Both the position numbers and the translations under genes were made by a program. From Acidobacteriota bacterium (lineage in GTDB: Bacteria > Acidobacteriota > Thermoanaerobaculia > Multivoradales > JAHEKO01), in contig JAHEKO010000034.1 of assembly GCA_024638355.1 (NCBI GenBank), positions 1 to 11,602 of the forward strand: 11,602 bases of DNA. The letters run 5' to 3'. The notes beneath the pieces were generated by a model that was not told the DNA's origin, did no database searches, and saw only the letters and a list, made by a program, of their open reading frames with translations. Shown here piece by piece: positions 1-6,545 of this stretch (positions are counted from its first letter, which is position 1; the number at the start of each line of letters is the position of its first letter).

Positions 1-108
1 CTCGAAACGAATCCCGGGCGCCCGGCGATCGAGCTCGACGGGCCCATGGCGATCCAACTGAGGCTGCCCGACCGATCGGTCGACCGCGGCTATTGGGACC
101 TGCCGTGA
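1..108 (+). CDS. C-terminal end of an unidentified protein (5' end outside window)
   Basis: An open frame enters from the left edge and runs 35 codons to a TGA at 106-108. It ends in ...RSVDRGYWDLP. Its stop overlaps the GTG start of the following hydrolase gene as GTGA (105-108), the same 4-base overlap seen several times elsewhere in this window, which supports both this reading frame and translational coupling. The visible tail has no recognisable domain, membrane segment or motif, so no function can be given. It is probably the upstream partner of the secreted hydrolase in a plus-strand transcription unit. The frame is short enough that chance cannot be fully excluded. Confidence 0.55.
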   Translation, partial: LETNPGRPAIELDGPMAIQLRLPDRSVDRGYWDLP

Positions 109-1265
109 GACGCACGCTGGCTCTCCTGCTCGCCCTGCTGCTGGCGATGCCCGCCGTCGCCGCCGATCGGATGGTCGCCTTCGGCGACAGCATCACCGAG
201 GGCTTCGGTGACACGGCCTCGCCTCCCGGCTACCCACCCAAGCTCCAGAAGCGGCTCAAGAAGGCCGGGATGGACGTCGAGATCGAGAACTTCGGGCTGC
301 GCGGCGAGACGACCTTCGAGGCGCAGTCCCGCATCGACAGCGCGATCGCCGGCGGCGGCACCCATTTCCTGCTGATGGAGGGCACCAACGACGTCAACCT
401 CGCCCACGACGGCGTGGTCTCCATCGAGTCGATCATCGCCAACCTCGAGAAGCTGGGGAGCCGGGCCCGAGGCGCGGGCTTCGAGGTGCTGCTGGGCACG
501 GTGTTGCCGCGCCCCAAGTTTGCCCGCAAGGACACCTCGAACACTCTCACCCGCGAGCTCAACTGGGATCTGTACGCGGTGGCCGCTGATCGCAAGCGGC
601 CGTTTGCCGATCTGTGGGCGCGCTTCAATCCATTCGTCGACGCCGATGTCTTCGACACCCTCTATTCGAACGAGGACCGCGACTTCATCGGCCACCCCAA
701 CAACGCCGGCTACGAGGTGATCGCCGACCTGTTCGCGGACCAGATCCTGGGCATCGACACCCTGGCGCCGGTGCCCGGTCGCTTCGAGCCGTTCTCGGAC
801 GCCCTGGACGGGGCAACCGATTTCACCGCCACGGTCTTCGAGTCGGCGTCCGGCGCCGGCATCAAGCTCAAGGAGACCTACCTCGAGCTCAACGGCGAGC
901 GCGTGGCGACCCCGGTCGTCGGGGAGAGCAGCAAGCGAAAGGCCGTCTTCCGCTACCGCGCGGGCCGCAACGAGTTCGGCTGCCGAGTCGTGCTCGGCTT
1001 CAGCGGTCGCGATCAGGCGAGTCCGCCGAACGAGTTCACGCAGCTCATCTGGGCGTACGAGATCGAAGGGCGTGTCCACCTCCCCGCCGACGTCGACGGT
1101 GACTGCAGCGTCGACGCCATCGACATGGAGCAGTTCGCGCGCAGCTTCGGCGCCGAGTTCGGCGACCCGACCTACAACATGCTGCTCGACTTCAACGCCG
1201 ACGACGTCATCGACGGCCGCGATTTCGCGATCCTCGCCGCCGACTTCGGCCGGTCGACCGGCTAG
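105..1265 (+). CDS. Secreted SGNH/GDSL-family hydrolase with C-terminal dockerin-like domain
   Basis: Predicted secreted esterase/lipase-type hydrolase of 386 residues; the substrate is unknown. The GTG at 105 is chosen over an in-frame TTG at 93 because it overlaps the upstream stop and is followed at once by a signal peptide (RR, then a Leu/Ala-rich core, then MPAVAA, cleavage near residue 20). SGNH blocks are visible: block I GDSIT at 27-31 with the nucleophile Ser29, block II Gly in FGLRGE (63-68), block III GTND at 93-96, and block V HPNNAGY starting at His197. The usual DxxH is altered: Asp193 lies four, not three, residues before the His. Residues about 215-325 look like a beta-sandwich linker. 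Residues 329-384 hold two EF-hand-type calcium loops (DVDGDCSVDAID at 329-340; DFNADDVIDGRD at 362-373) spaced as in a dockerin. It may be surface-attached or part of a protein assembly; no cohesin is visible here. Confidence 0.88.
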   Translation: MRRTLALLLALLLAMPAVAADRMVAFGDSITEGFGDTASPPGYPPKLQKRLKKAGMDVEIENFGLRGETTFEAQSRIDSAIAGGGTHFLLMEGTNDVNLAHDGVVSIESIIANLEKLGSRARGAGFEVLLGTVLPRPKFARKDTSNTLTRELNWDLYAVAADRKRPFADLWARFNPFVDADVFDTLYSNEDRDFIGHPNNAGYEVIADLFADQILGIDTLAPVPGRFEPFSDALDGATDFTATVFESASGAGIKLKETYLELNGERVATPVVGESSKRKAVFRYRAGRNEFGCRVVLGFSGRDQASPPNEFTQLIWAYEIEGRVHLPADVDGDCSVDAIDMEQFARSFGAEFGDPTYNMLLDFNADDVIDGRDFAILAADFGRSTG

Positions 1266-1273
1266 CGAAGCTA
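1249..1273. repeat. Palindrome plus small inverted repeat at the convergent gene ends
   Basis: A perfect 14-base palindrome (GCCGGTCGACCGGC, 1249-1262) is followed directly by TAGC-GAA-GCTA (1263-1273). The second inverted repeat contains the TAG stop of the hydrolase gene on one arm and, read on the other strand, the TAG stop of the TPR gene on the other arm. Because it sits between convergent genes it could act as a two-way transcript end, but there is no T-tract on either side, so a standard intrinsic terminator is not demonstrated. The palindrome also encodes part of the hydrolase C-terminus. Confidence 0.4.
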
Positions 1274-2014
1274 GGCGGCTTCTTCGACGGCCGACTCGAG
1301 CTCCTCGAGTCGTTCGCTGGCTCGACCGGTGTAGGGAGAGAGCGGGTAGTCCTGCACCAGGCGCTTGTAGATGTCGACCGCCTCGCCATCGCGCCCCAGC
1401 GATTCGAGGGTCCGGCCGAGCTGATTCAGCAGCACCTCCTCAGGGAGGTCGGAGCTCGCCGCCGAGAGCTCGGCGCGCAGCTCGTCTACCAGCTCCTCGC
1501 CGCGTCCGAGGGCAATGTCGACGGCCATCAGGTTCAGCCGAATCTCGAGCGCCAGGAGGTGGCCGCGCTGACGATCGAGAAAGCGCTGCCAGCGCTCGCG
1601 CGCACCTTCCAGGTCGCCCTCCGCGGCGGCGATCGAACCGAGATAGGCGACCGCCACGTCTCCGGCATCGGTGCCGGAGAATTCGTCGATCACCTCGGTG
1701 AATCGAGCCTTGGCGGCCGCCAGCCGGCTGGCTTCGTCGGCGAAGCTCGGCGCGGCAGGGTCGTCGGGTTTCGGCGCCACGGGGTCGACCGGTGCCTGGT
1801 AGACGCTCAGCGCTTCCGCCAAGGCCCGGTTGCCGTTCGCCGCCCGGCTCTCGGCCACGGCCCGGTAGCCGGCGAAGGCCAGCGCCAGCACTACCAGGGC
1901 CACGACGCCGAGCAGGATGGCCTTTATGTTGGCGCTGACGAAGCCGAAGAAGCCGCCGACACTCTCGGCGAATCCGTCACGTTTGATCTCTTTTCTGGTC
2001 AGTCGGGTGCTCAT
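1271..2014 (-). CDS. Membrane-anchored tetratricopeptide-repeat (YfgM-like) protein
   Basis: This 247-residue protein has a short basic cytoplasmic N-terminus (LTRKEIKRDGF), one hydrophobic membrane segment at about residues 32-50, and a long helical C-terminal part. Helix pairs of the TPR type are visible, including AxAYLGSIAAAEGDLEGARERW and a last repeat LGRDGEAVDIYKRLVQDYPLSPY. The architecture, an N-terminal anchor with an extracytoplasmic TPR domain, matches the TPR_21/YfgM-type proteins, which associate with the Sec translocon or periplasmic chaperones in enterobacteria; that role is not shown here. The ATG at 2014 has a purine-rich stretch upstream (GAGTAGAG). It lies 60 bases downstream of the tRNA-Arg gene and may be transcribed with it. 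It ends 5 bases from the convergent hydrolase gene. The class assignment is good; the specific function is unknown. Confidence 0.85.
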   Translation of the reverse strand: MSTRLTRKEIKRDGFAESVGGFFGFVSANIKAILLGVVALVVLALAFAGYRAVAESRAANGNRALAEALSVYQAPVDPVAPKPDDPAAPSFADEASRLAAAKARFTEVIDEFSGTDAGDVAVAYLGSIAAAEGDLEGARERWQRFLDRQRGHLLALEIRLNLMAVDIALGRGEELVDELRAELSAASSDLPEEVLLNQLGRTLESLGRDGEAVDIYKRLVQDYPLSPYTGRASERLEELESAVEEAA

Positions 2015-2074
2015 GATTCTCTACTCGCAGTCGTTCTGTTCGGGTGCGCTTCGGCGACCGGTCTGGCGGAGGGA

Positions 2075-2151
2075 TGGTGCGGCTGGGAGGACTCGAACCC
2101 CCGACCTAAAGCTTAGGAAGCTCCCGCTCTATCCACCTGAGCTACAGCCGC
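2075..2151 (-). tRNA. tRNA-Arg, anticodon CCT
   Basis: A full 77-nt cloverleaf can be folded on the minus strand. The acceptor stem GCGGCTG pairs with CAGCCGC. The D arm is closed by GCTC/GAGC. The anticodon stem GGAGC/GCTTT (two G-U pairs) encloses the loop TTCCTAA, giving anticodon CCT, which reads the AGG arginine codon. The T arm GGGGG/CCTCC encloses TTCGAGT. The discriminator base is A and the 3' CCA is encoded in the DNA (2075-2077), so no added CCA is needed. It lies between apt and the TPR gene on the same strand and has its own likely promoter element directly upstream. Confidence 0.97.
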
Positions 2152-2157
2152 GTCGCA

Positions 2158-2199
2158 ACCGGGGATTATAAGGGCTCGGAGGGCGTAGCGGGCCGTCAA
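2158..2199 (-). promoter_or_regulatory. Probable promoter of tRNA-Arg
   Basis: On the minus strand a perfect TATAAT (2165-2170) stands out in GC-rich surroundings. It lies 13 bases before the mature tRNA 5' end, which would place the transcript start near 2158 with a leader of about 7 nt. The bases between the box and the start are GC-rich (CCCCGG), a feature of stringently controlled stable-RNA promoters. The -35 side is weak: at 16-18 bases spacing there is no TTGACA-like hexamer, and the closest match, TTGACG (2194-2199), is 23 bases away and overlaps the apt stop codon. The -10 assignment is plausible; the -35 is not established. Confidence 0.5.
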
Positions 2200-2711
2200 T
2201 ACCGGATCAGGGATTCGACCGCGTACCCCTCGAGACGGTCGCGGCCGGCGAGAAAGGTCAACTCGATGATAAAGCCGAAGCCCACGACCTCTCCGCTCAC
2301 GGTCTCGACCATCTTGGCCGTCGCCTGAGCGGTGCCGCCGGTCGCGATAAGGTCGTCGACGATCAGCACCCGCTCGCCGTCGGCGATGCCGTCGTCGTGC
2401 ATCTCGAGGGTGTCGGTGCCGTACTCGAGGTCGTAGCTTTCGGTGACGACGTCCGAGGGGAGCTTGCCCGGCTTGCGCACCGGTACGAACCCGGCGTTCA
2501 GGTTGTACGCCAGGATCGGACCGAACAGAAAGCCTCGAGACTCCATCCCCACGACCTTGTCGACGTGATCGCCAATGAACCTCTCGGCGAACCGGTCGAT
2601 GGTCGTCCGCAGCGCCCAGGGGTCACGCAGCAGGGTGGTGATGTCGTAGAAGAGGATCCCGGGCTTCGGGTAGTCGGGGATCTCGCGAATGTGCCGCTTC
2701 AGATCATCCAT
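2196..2711 (-). CDS. apt: Adenine phosphoribosyltransferase
   Basis: Cytoplasmic purine-salvage enzyme that makes AMP and pyrophosphate from adenine and PRPP. The 171 residues are the usual length for short bacterial Apt. Visible hallmarks are the N-terminal [15 protein letters not shown] (11-25), the MESRGF segment (56-61), RKPGKLP (79-85) and the PRPP-binding loop [14 protein letters not shown] (115-128). The ATG at 2711 is chosen because it starts the conserved N-terminus, has GGAAGAG upstream, and overlaps the stop of the DedA gene by 8 bases (ATGGATGA). It is the last gene of the long minus-strand operon. MtnP, which produces adenine, is encoded four genes upstream, so the two enzymes form a salvage route from methylthioadenosine to AMP within one transcription unit. 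Confidence 0.96.
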   Translation of the reverse strand: MDDLKRHIREIPDYPKPGILFYDITTLLRDPWALRTTIDRFAERFIGDHVDKVVGMESRGFLFGPILAYNLNAGFVPVRKPGKLPSDVVTESYDLEYGTDTLEMHDDGIADGERVLIVDDLIATGGTAQATAKMVETVSGEVVGFGFIIELTFLAGRDRLEGYAVESLIRY

Positions 2712-3351
2712 GGGTCTCTTCCGGTCGCTCCTCCGGCCCGGGGCCGATCCTGCCGAACCCCCTGCCCACGATGTAGAAGCCGCCGATGAGCAGGATAACA
2801 AAGGCGATCGAGAGCCACCCGAGGTGCTTGTCGATCAGCTGTTTCGCCGACTCGCCGAAGTAATTGATCAGCGCGGCGACGACGAAGAAGCGCAGGCTCC
2901 GGGCGGCGATCGAGGCGACCACGAAGATCTTGAAGTTGATCGCGAATACCCCGCCCGAGATGGTGAAGAGCTTGTAGGGCAGCGGCGTGAGGCCGGCGAT
3001 GCCGGTAGCCCACGCGTTGTAGCGATCGTAGAGGAGCTCGACCGCCTCGATCTTGCGCCGATCGAAGAGGCGCCGCAGCACCGGGCGCCCGCCGAAGAAG
3101 CCGATGCCGTAACCGAGGATGCCGCCCAGCACCGAGGCCACCGAGCAGATCGTGGCGAACCAGTACGCCTGCCCGGGATCGCCCAGGCAGAGAGCGATCA
3201 GCAGTACGTCGGGAGGAATCGGGAAGAAGCTGCTCTCGGCGAAGGCCAGCAGAAACAGCGCCCACCCGCCGTAGGGCGTGGCGGCGAAGGCCTCGACCCA
3301 GTGCAGCAGGTCGGTCGTCAGCTGATGGAAGCGCTCGTATAGACCTTTCAT
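2704..3351 (-). CDS. DedA-superfamily (YqaA-like, VTT domain) membrane protein
   Basis: Polytopic inner-membrane protein of 215 residues in the DedA/VTT (SNARE-associated) superfamily. Several hydrophobic segments are visible at about 29-58, 66-86, 130-165 and 178-196. Family hallmarks are [12 protein letters not shown] (37-48; the acidic residue and Pro-x-x-Asp expected in the re-entrant region), [11 protein letters not shown] (120-130) and the Arg in AARSLRFF (149-156). Some DedA proteins flip undecaprenyl phosphate or phospholipids; the YqaA branch itself is poorly characterised, so the substrate is open. The ATG at 3351 overlaps the pcm stop as ATGA and is preferred over a GTG at 3369 that would add six residues. 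Its place in an envelope operon fits a membrane-lipid role. The C-terminal tail is charged and Pro/Glu-rich. Confidence 0.9.
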   Translation of the reverse strand: MKGLYERFHQLTTDLLHWVEAFAATPYGGWALFLLAFAESSFFPIPPDVLLIALCLGDPGQAYWFATICSVASVLGGILGYGIGFFGGRPVLRRLFDRRKIEAVELLYDRYNAWATGIAGLTPLPYKLFTISGGVFAINFKIFVVASIAARSLRFFVVAALINYFGESAKQLIDKHLGWLSIAFVILLIGGFYIVGRGFGRIGPGPEERPEETHG

Positions 3352-4001
3352 TTCTCGTCGCTCACCCAACCGTGACGCCCGGTGAGCGGCACGAAGCTTA
3401 CCCCTTCTCCGACCTCTCGCCGAACTCCGTGGCGAAGCTTGCGATAGACCACCAGCCGCTGCCGGTCACGCCCACCCTCGGGCACCACCATCCGGCCGCC
3501 CACCGCGAGCTGGTCGAGCAATGGAGGCGGCGCTTTCGGCGCCCCCGCCGTGACCAGGATGCGATCGAACGGGGCGCGGTCGCTCCACCCGATCGAGCCG
3601 TCGAAAGATTGAATCTTGACGTTGTCGAAGCCCAGCTCGCGCAGCCGCCGGATGGCGCGCCGCGCCAGATCTCCGACCCGCTCGAGGCTGTAGACCCATT
3701 GCGCCAGCTTGGCCAGAACGGCCGTCTGGTAGCCGGAGCCGGTGCCGATCTCGAGCACCGAGTGGCTCTCGTCGAGCCGCAGCAGCTCGGTCATCCGCGC
3801 CACCACCCACGGCTGCGAGATGGTCTGGCCGCCGCCGATCGGCAGCGCAAAATCCTCGTAGGCCTGGCTGCGCAGATGCTCGCCGACGAAGAGCTCACGC
3901 GGCACTTCGGCCATCGCCGCCAGCACCCGCGCGTCGCGTATCCCCTTCTCCTCCAGCTTGCGCACCATGGTGCGCTGTCGAAAGCCGAAGTCCTCGGTCA
4001 C
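3348..4001 (-). CDS. pcm: Protein-L-isoaspartate O-methyltransferase
   Basis: SAM-dependent repair enzyme of 217 residues that methylates L-isoaspartyl sites in aged proteins so that they can revert to aspartate. Conserved pieces are YEDFALPIGGGQTISQP (48-64, containing the family signature GQTISQP), the SAM-binding motif I VLEIGTGSGYQT (82-93), the motif II-like region around FDRILVTAGAP, and the downstream LAVGGRMVVPEG. The GTG at 4001 is chosen because it overlaps the surE stop as GTGA (3998-4001) and gives a normal family N-terminus; there is no strong ribosome binding site, which suggests coupling to surE. The surE-pcm pairing is a widely conserved neighbourhood linked to stationary-phase survival. 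The stop overlaps the DedA gene start by 4 bases. Confidence 0.95.
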   Translation of the reverse strand: MTEDFGFRQRTMVRKLEEKGIRDARVLAAMAEVPRELFVGEHLRSQAYEDFALPIGGGQTISQPWVVARMTELLRLDESHSVLEIGTGSGYQTAVLAKLAQWVYSLERVGDLARRAIRRLRELGFDNVKIQSFDGSIGWSDRAPFDRILVTAGAPKAPPPLLDQLAVGGRMVVPEGGRDRQRLVVYRKLRHGVRREVGEGVSFVPLTGRHGWVSDEK

Positions 4002-4759
4002 CGGCCGCCCGCCAGCCCGCCCAGCTTGGCCGTCAGCCAGTCGTACGACTCCAACCCGCGGTAGTCGGTCAGGTCGAGGTGCAGCGGCGTGATCGAAACC
4101 TGCCCCTGGGTCACGGCGTAGATGTCGGTCCCTTCCTCGGCATCCCACTCCGGCGTGCCGGCGATCCAGAAGTACCGGCGTCCGTGCGGATCCTTCTTTT
4201 CCACCACCGATTGGCTGTACGTCCGGCGGCCGAGCTTGGTGACCCGAACGCCCGAGATCGGCGCCGCCGGAATGTTGACGTTGAGCAGCAGGTCGGCCGC
4301 GAGATCGGCGCCGAGGAGGATCTCGACGATGGTTCGCGCGGCGCGCGCCGCCGGCTCGAACGAGAAGTGCTCGCTGACCTCCTGGGAGAGGGCGAGCGAC
4401 GGAATTCCGAGCAGCATGGCCTCGAAGGTCGCGCTGACGGTTCCCGAGTAGGTGACGTCCTCACCCAGATTGCTGCCGAAGTTGATGCCCGAGACCACCA
4501 GATCCGGAGGCGCGTCCTTCATCAGCCAGCCGACGGCGAGATTGACGCAGTCGGTGGGCGTGCCGTCTACCGAAAAGGTGCGCTCCTCGATCTGCCGCAT
4601 GCGCAGCGGCCGGTGAAGAGTGAGCGAATGGCCCGACGCGCTCTGTTCGCGATCGGGCGCGACCACGGTCACCTCCGCCAGGGGCTCCAGCGCCTCGGCG
4701 AGCAGCTTGATGCCCTCGGAGAAGACGCCGTCGTCGTTGGTGATCAGGATGCGGGTCAC
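3998..4759 (-). CDS. surE: 5'/3'-nucleotidase SurE
   Basis: Metal-dependent phosphatase of 253 residues that removes phosphate from nucleoside monophosphates; it belongs to the survival protein E family. The metal site is visible as NDDG (Asp9, Asp10), Ser40 in DREQSASGHS and Asn93 in VSGINFGSN. Further signatures are DGTPTDCVNLA (65-75) and the loop YSGTVSATFEAMLLGIPSLALS. The GTG at 4759 overlaps the mtnP stop as GTGA (4756-4759) and begins the strongly conserved MxRILITNDDG, so the start is secure although the upstream region lacks a strong Shine-Dalgarno. It lies between mtnP and pcm. Its likely substrates, AMP and other monophosphates, link it to the adenine-salvage genes on either side, but no such coupling is proven. 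Confidence 0.96.
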   Translation of the reverse strand: MTRILITNDDGVFSEGIKLLAEALEPLAEVTVVAPDREQSASGHSLTLHRPLRMRQIEERTFSVDGTPTDCVNLAVGWLMKDAPPDLVVSGINFGSNLGEDVTYSGTVSATFEAMLLGIPSLALSQEVSEHFSFEPAARAARTIVEILLGADLAADLLLNVNIPAAPISGVRVTKLGRRTYSQSVVEKKDPHGRRYFWIAGTPEWDAEEGTDIYAVTQGQVSITPLHLDLTDYRGLESYDWLTAKLGGLAGGR

Positions 4760-5616
4760 AGGTAGGGCCCGACGATGGGCTCGAGAGCCGCCCGGGTCTC
4801 CTCCGGTACCCGAGCCGGGTCGGTGAGCAGGGAGTGGCGCAGGATTCCGCGGTAGGGACTCGGCTGGCCCGCCGGAATGCGGCCGACGACCTTGCGGATC
4901 GCCTCCTTGGCGAAGTCGACGTTGGCGTGTAGGACCTCCAGAACGGCGGAGGTGCTCACCTCCTCCTCTTCCTCGTGCCAGCAGTCGTAGTCGGTGACCA
5001 TCGCCAGGGTGGCGAAGCTCATCTCGGCTTCGCGCGCCAGCTTCGCCTCGGGCACGTTGGTCATGCCGACCACGTCGAAGCCGCGCGCGCGGTAGGTCTC
5101 GGACTCGGCGCGAGTGGAAAAGGCCGGCCCCTCCATGCAGACGTAGGTGCCGCCGCGGTGAACTCGGCCGCCGGAGGCCTCCGCCGCCTCGGCGAGCCAC
5201 GCCGAGAGCTCCGCGCAGACCGGGTCGCCGAAGCTCACGTGCGCCACCAGGCCGTTGCCGTAGAAGGTGTCGGGCCGGTGGCGCGTCCGGTCGTAGAACT
5301 GGTCGGGCACCAGCACGTCCTGCGGCTGGTATTCGAGCTTGAGCGAGCCGACCGCGGAGATCGAGATCAGCCACTCGACCCCGAGCACCTTCATGCCGAA
5401 GATATTGGCTCGGTAGTTGATCTCCGACGGAAGCAGCCGGTGGCCACGCCCGTGGCGCGGCAGGAACGCGACCTTCTTGCCCTCCAGCATGCCGATCACG
5501 TACGCGTCCGAGGGGTCGCCGAACGGCGTCTCGATTCTTCTCTCCTCCAGGACCTCGAGCCGCTCCATCTCGTAGAGGCCGCTGCCCCCCAGGACTCCGA
5601 TCTCGATCTCACCCAT
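4756..5616 (-). CDS. mtnP: S-methyl-5'-thioadenosine phosphorylase
   Basis: Purine nucleoside phosphorylase-family enzyme of 286 residues that cleaves methylthioadenosine with phosphate to adenine and 5-methylthioribose-1-phosphate, clearing the by-product of polyamine and other SAM-dependent reactions. Hallmarks are GGSGLY (10-15), FLPRHGRGHR (51-60), YVCMEGPAFSTRAES (158-172) and MTNVPEAKLAREAE (185-198). The TDYDCW motif at 208-213 carries the two Asp residues that select a 6-amino purine, which separates this subgroup from guanosine/inosine-type phosphorylases. The ATG at 5616 is chosen because it begins the conserved segment, has GAGGGGG upstream and overlaps the preceding gene stop by 8 bases. 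Its stop overlaps surE. The downstream methionine-salvage genes (such as mtnA) are not in this window. Confidence 0.94.
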   Translation of the reverse strand: MGEIEIGVLGGSGLYEMERLEVLEERRIETPFGDPSDAYVIGMLEGKKVAFLPRHGRGHRLLPSEINYRANIFGMKVLGVEWLISISAVGSLKLEYQPQDVLVPDQFYDRTRHRPDTFYGNGLVAHVSFGDPVCAELSAWLAEAAEASGGRVHRGGTYVCMEGPAFSTRAESETYRARGFDVVGMTNVPEAKLAREAEMSFATLAMVTDYDCWHEEEEEVSTSAVLEVLHANVDFAKEAIRKVVGRIPAGQPSPYRGILRHSLLTDPARVPEETRAALEPIVGPYL

Positions 5617-6535
5617 GTGTCTTTTCCCCCTCGATCGCCTCGGCGACGCGCAGCGCCGTGCCGAGAGCCCGACGACCGCCGGCTCCATCGACGATGACGG
5701 ACGGTTCGCCTCGGCACGCGCTCAGAAAGGCCTCGAGCTCGAGGCGTAGTGGATTCCCATGCTCGACTCGCGGGTTGTCCGGCCGCAGCTGCCGATCCGG
5801 CGAGCCGACGTCCAGGCGAACTCCGCGCAGGGTCTGCTCGTGATAGTCGAGCGAGTAGTAGGTGTTGCGCAGGAAGACGCGCAGCTTGCGAATGCTCTCG
5901 GCGGAGATTCGCGAGGCGGTGATGTTGGCTACGCAGCCGGACTCCAGCTCGATGCGCGCGCTGGCGATGTCCACCCGGTCGGTGAGCACGTTGATGCCGG
6001 TGGCGCGAATCTCGGCGATGGGGCTCGTATCGAGCGCGTGCAGGACCTGAATGTCGTGGATCATCAGATCGAGCACCACGTCGATGTCGAGGCTGCGCGG
6101 CTTGAAGGCCGCCATGCGATGGATCTCGAGAAAGCCCGGCGGCGCGTCGAGGCTCAGGAGCTTCTGTACCGCTGGATTGAAGAACTCCACGTGGCCGACA
6201 GAGAGCACGCTGCGCTCGGCGGCCGCGACCAGCGCGTCGGCCTCTTCGAGCGAGGAGGCGATCGGCTTTTCCATGAGGACGTGCAGCCCCCGGCGCAGCA
6301 GCTCGACCCCGATCTCCGCATGCTGCACGGTCGGTATCGCCAGCACCACGGCATCGACCCGTTCGGTCAAGGCGTCGAGCGACTCGTAGACCCGGCATTC
6401 GTGGCGCTCCGCGACCGCCGCCGCGACCTGCGGGTCGCGATCGCAGATGCCGACCAGCTCGGCATCCGGCATCGCGGCCAGGAGGCGGACGTGATGGCGG
6501 CCCATCGCGCCGGTGCCCACCACGCCGACGCGCAC
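5609..6535 (-). CDS. Gfo/Idh/MocA oxidoreductase, GnnA-like (possible UDP-GlcNAc 3-dehydrogenase)
   Basis: NAD(P)-dependent sugar oxidoreductase of 308 residues. The N-terminal Rossmann fold has GVVGTGAMG (4-12), the family's catalytic-region motif EKP is at 89-91, and DLMIHDIQ (156-163) carries the conserved His. The segment GHVEFFNPAV (114-123) resembles the GHVERFNPAV typical of proteins annotated as UDP-N-acetylglucosamine 3-dehydrogenase. In Acidithiobacillus ferrooxidans, GnnA (this family) with the aminotransferase GnnB makes the GlcNAc3N precursor used by LpxA for amide-linked lipid A. Position directly after lpxA fits that role, but no GnnB follows here. The GTG at 6535 is chosen because it directly begins the Rossmann strand, has GAGG 8 bases upstream and lies 10 bases after the lpxA stop; a GTG at 6574 would add 13 residues and overlap lpxA. 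Family certain, substrate inferred. Confidence 0.88.
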   Translation of the reverse strand: MRVGVVGTGAMGRHHVRLLAAMPDAELVGICDRDPQVAAAVAERHECRVYESLDALTERVDAVVLAIPTVQHAEIGVELLRRGLHVLMEKPIASSLEEADALVAAAERSVLSVGHVEFFNPAVQKLLSLDAPPGFLEIHRMAAFKPRSLDIDVVLDLMIHDIQVLHALDTSPIAEIRATGINVLTDRVDIASARIELESGCVANITASRISAESIRKLRVFLRNTYYSLDYHEQTLRGVRLDVGSPDRQLRPDNPRVEHGNPLRLELEAFLSACRGEPSVIVDGAGGRRALGTALRVAEAIEGEKTHG

Positions 6536-6545
6536 CGCCGCCGCC

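Noticed and set aside
90..1079. Minus-strand open frame of 329 codons opposite the hydrolase
   Set aside because: The opposite strand carries a signal peptide, SGNH motifs and dockerin loops; this frame has no recognisable motif.
2043..2059. Small hairpin downstream of the tRNA (GGTCGC, CGAA loop, GCG-c-ACC on the minus strand)
   Set aside because: The stem is six pairs with a bulge and no T-tract follows, so it is not good enough to call a terminator.
1559..2116. Plus-strand open frame ending in WCGWEDSNPRPKA
   Set aside because: The end of this frame is the reverse strand of the tRNA gene, a familiar false protein; the rest is opposite the TPR gene.
3998..5374. Minus-strand frame reaching far upstream of surE, which would give a 458-residue SurE fusion
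   Set aside because: The extra N-terminal part is the wrong frame of mtnP. The GTG at 4759 with the GTGA overlap and the conserved NDDG N-terminus fixes the true start.
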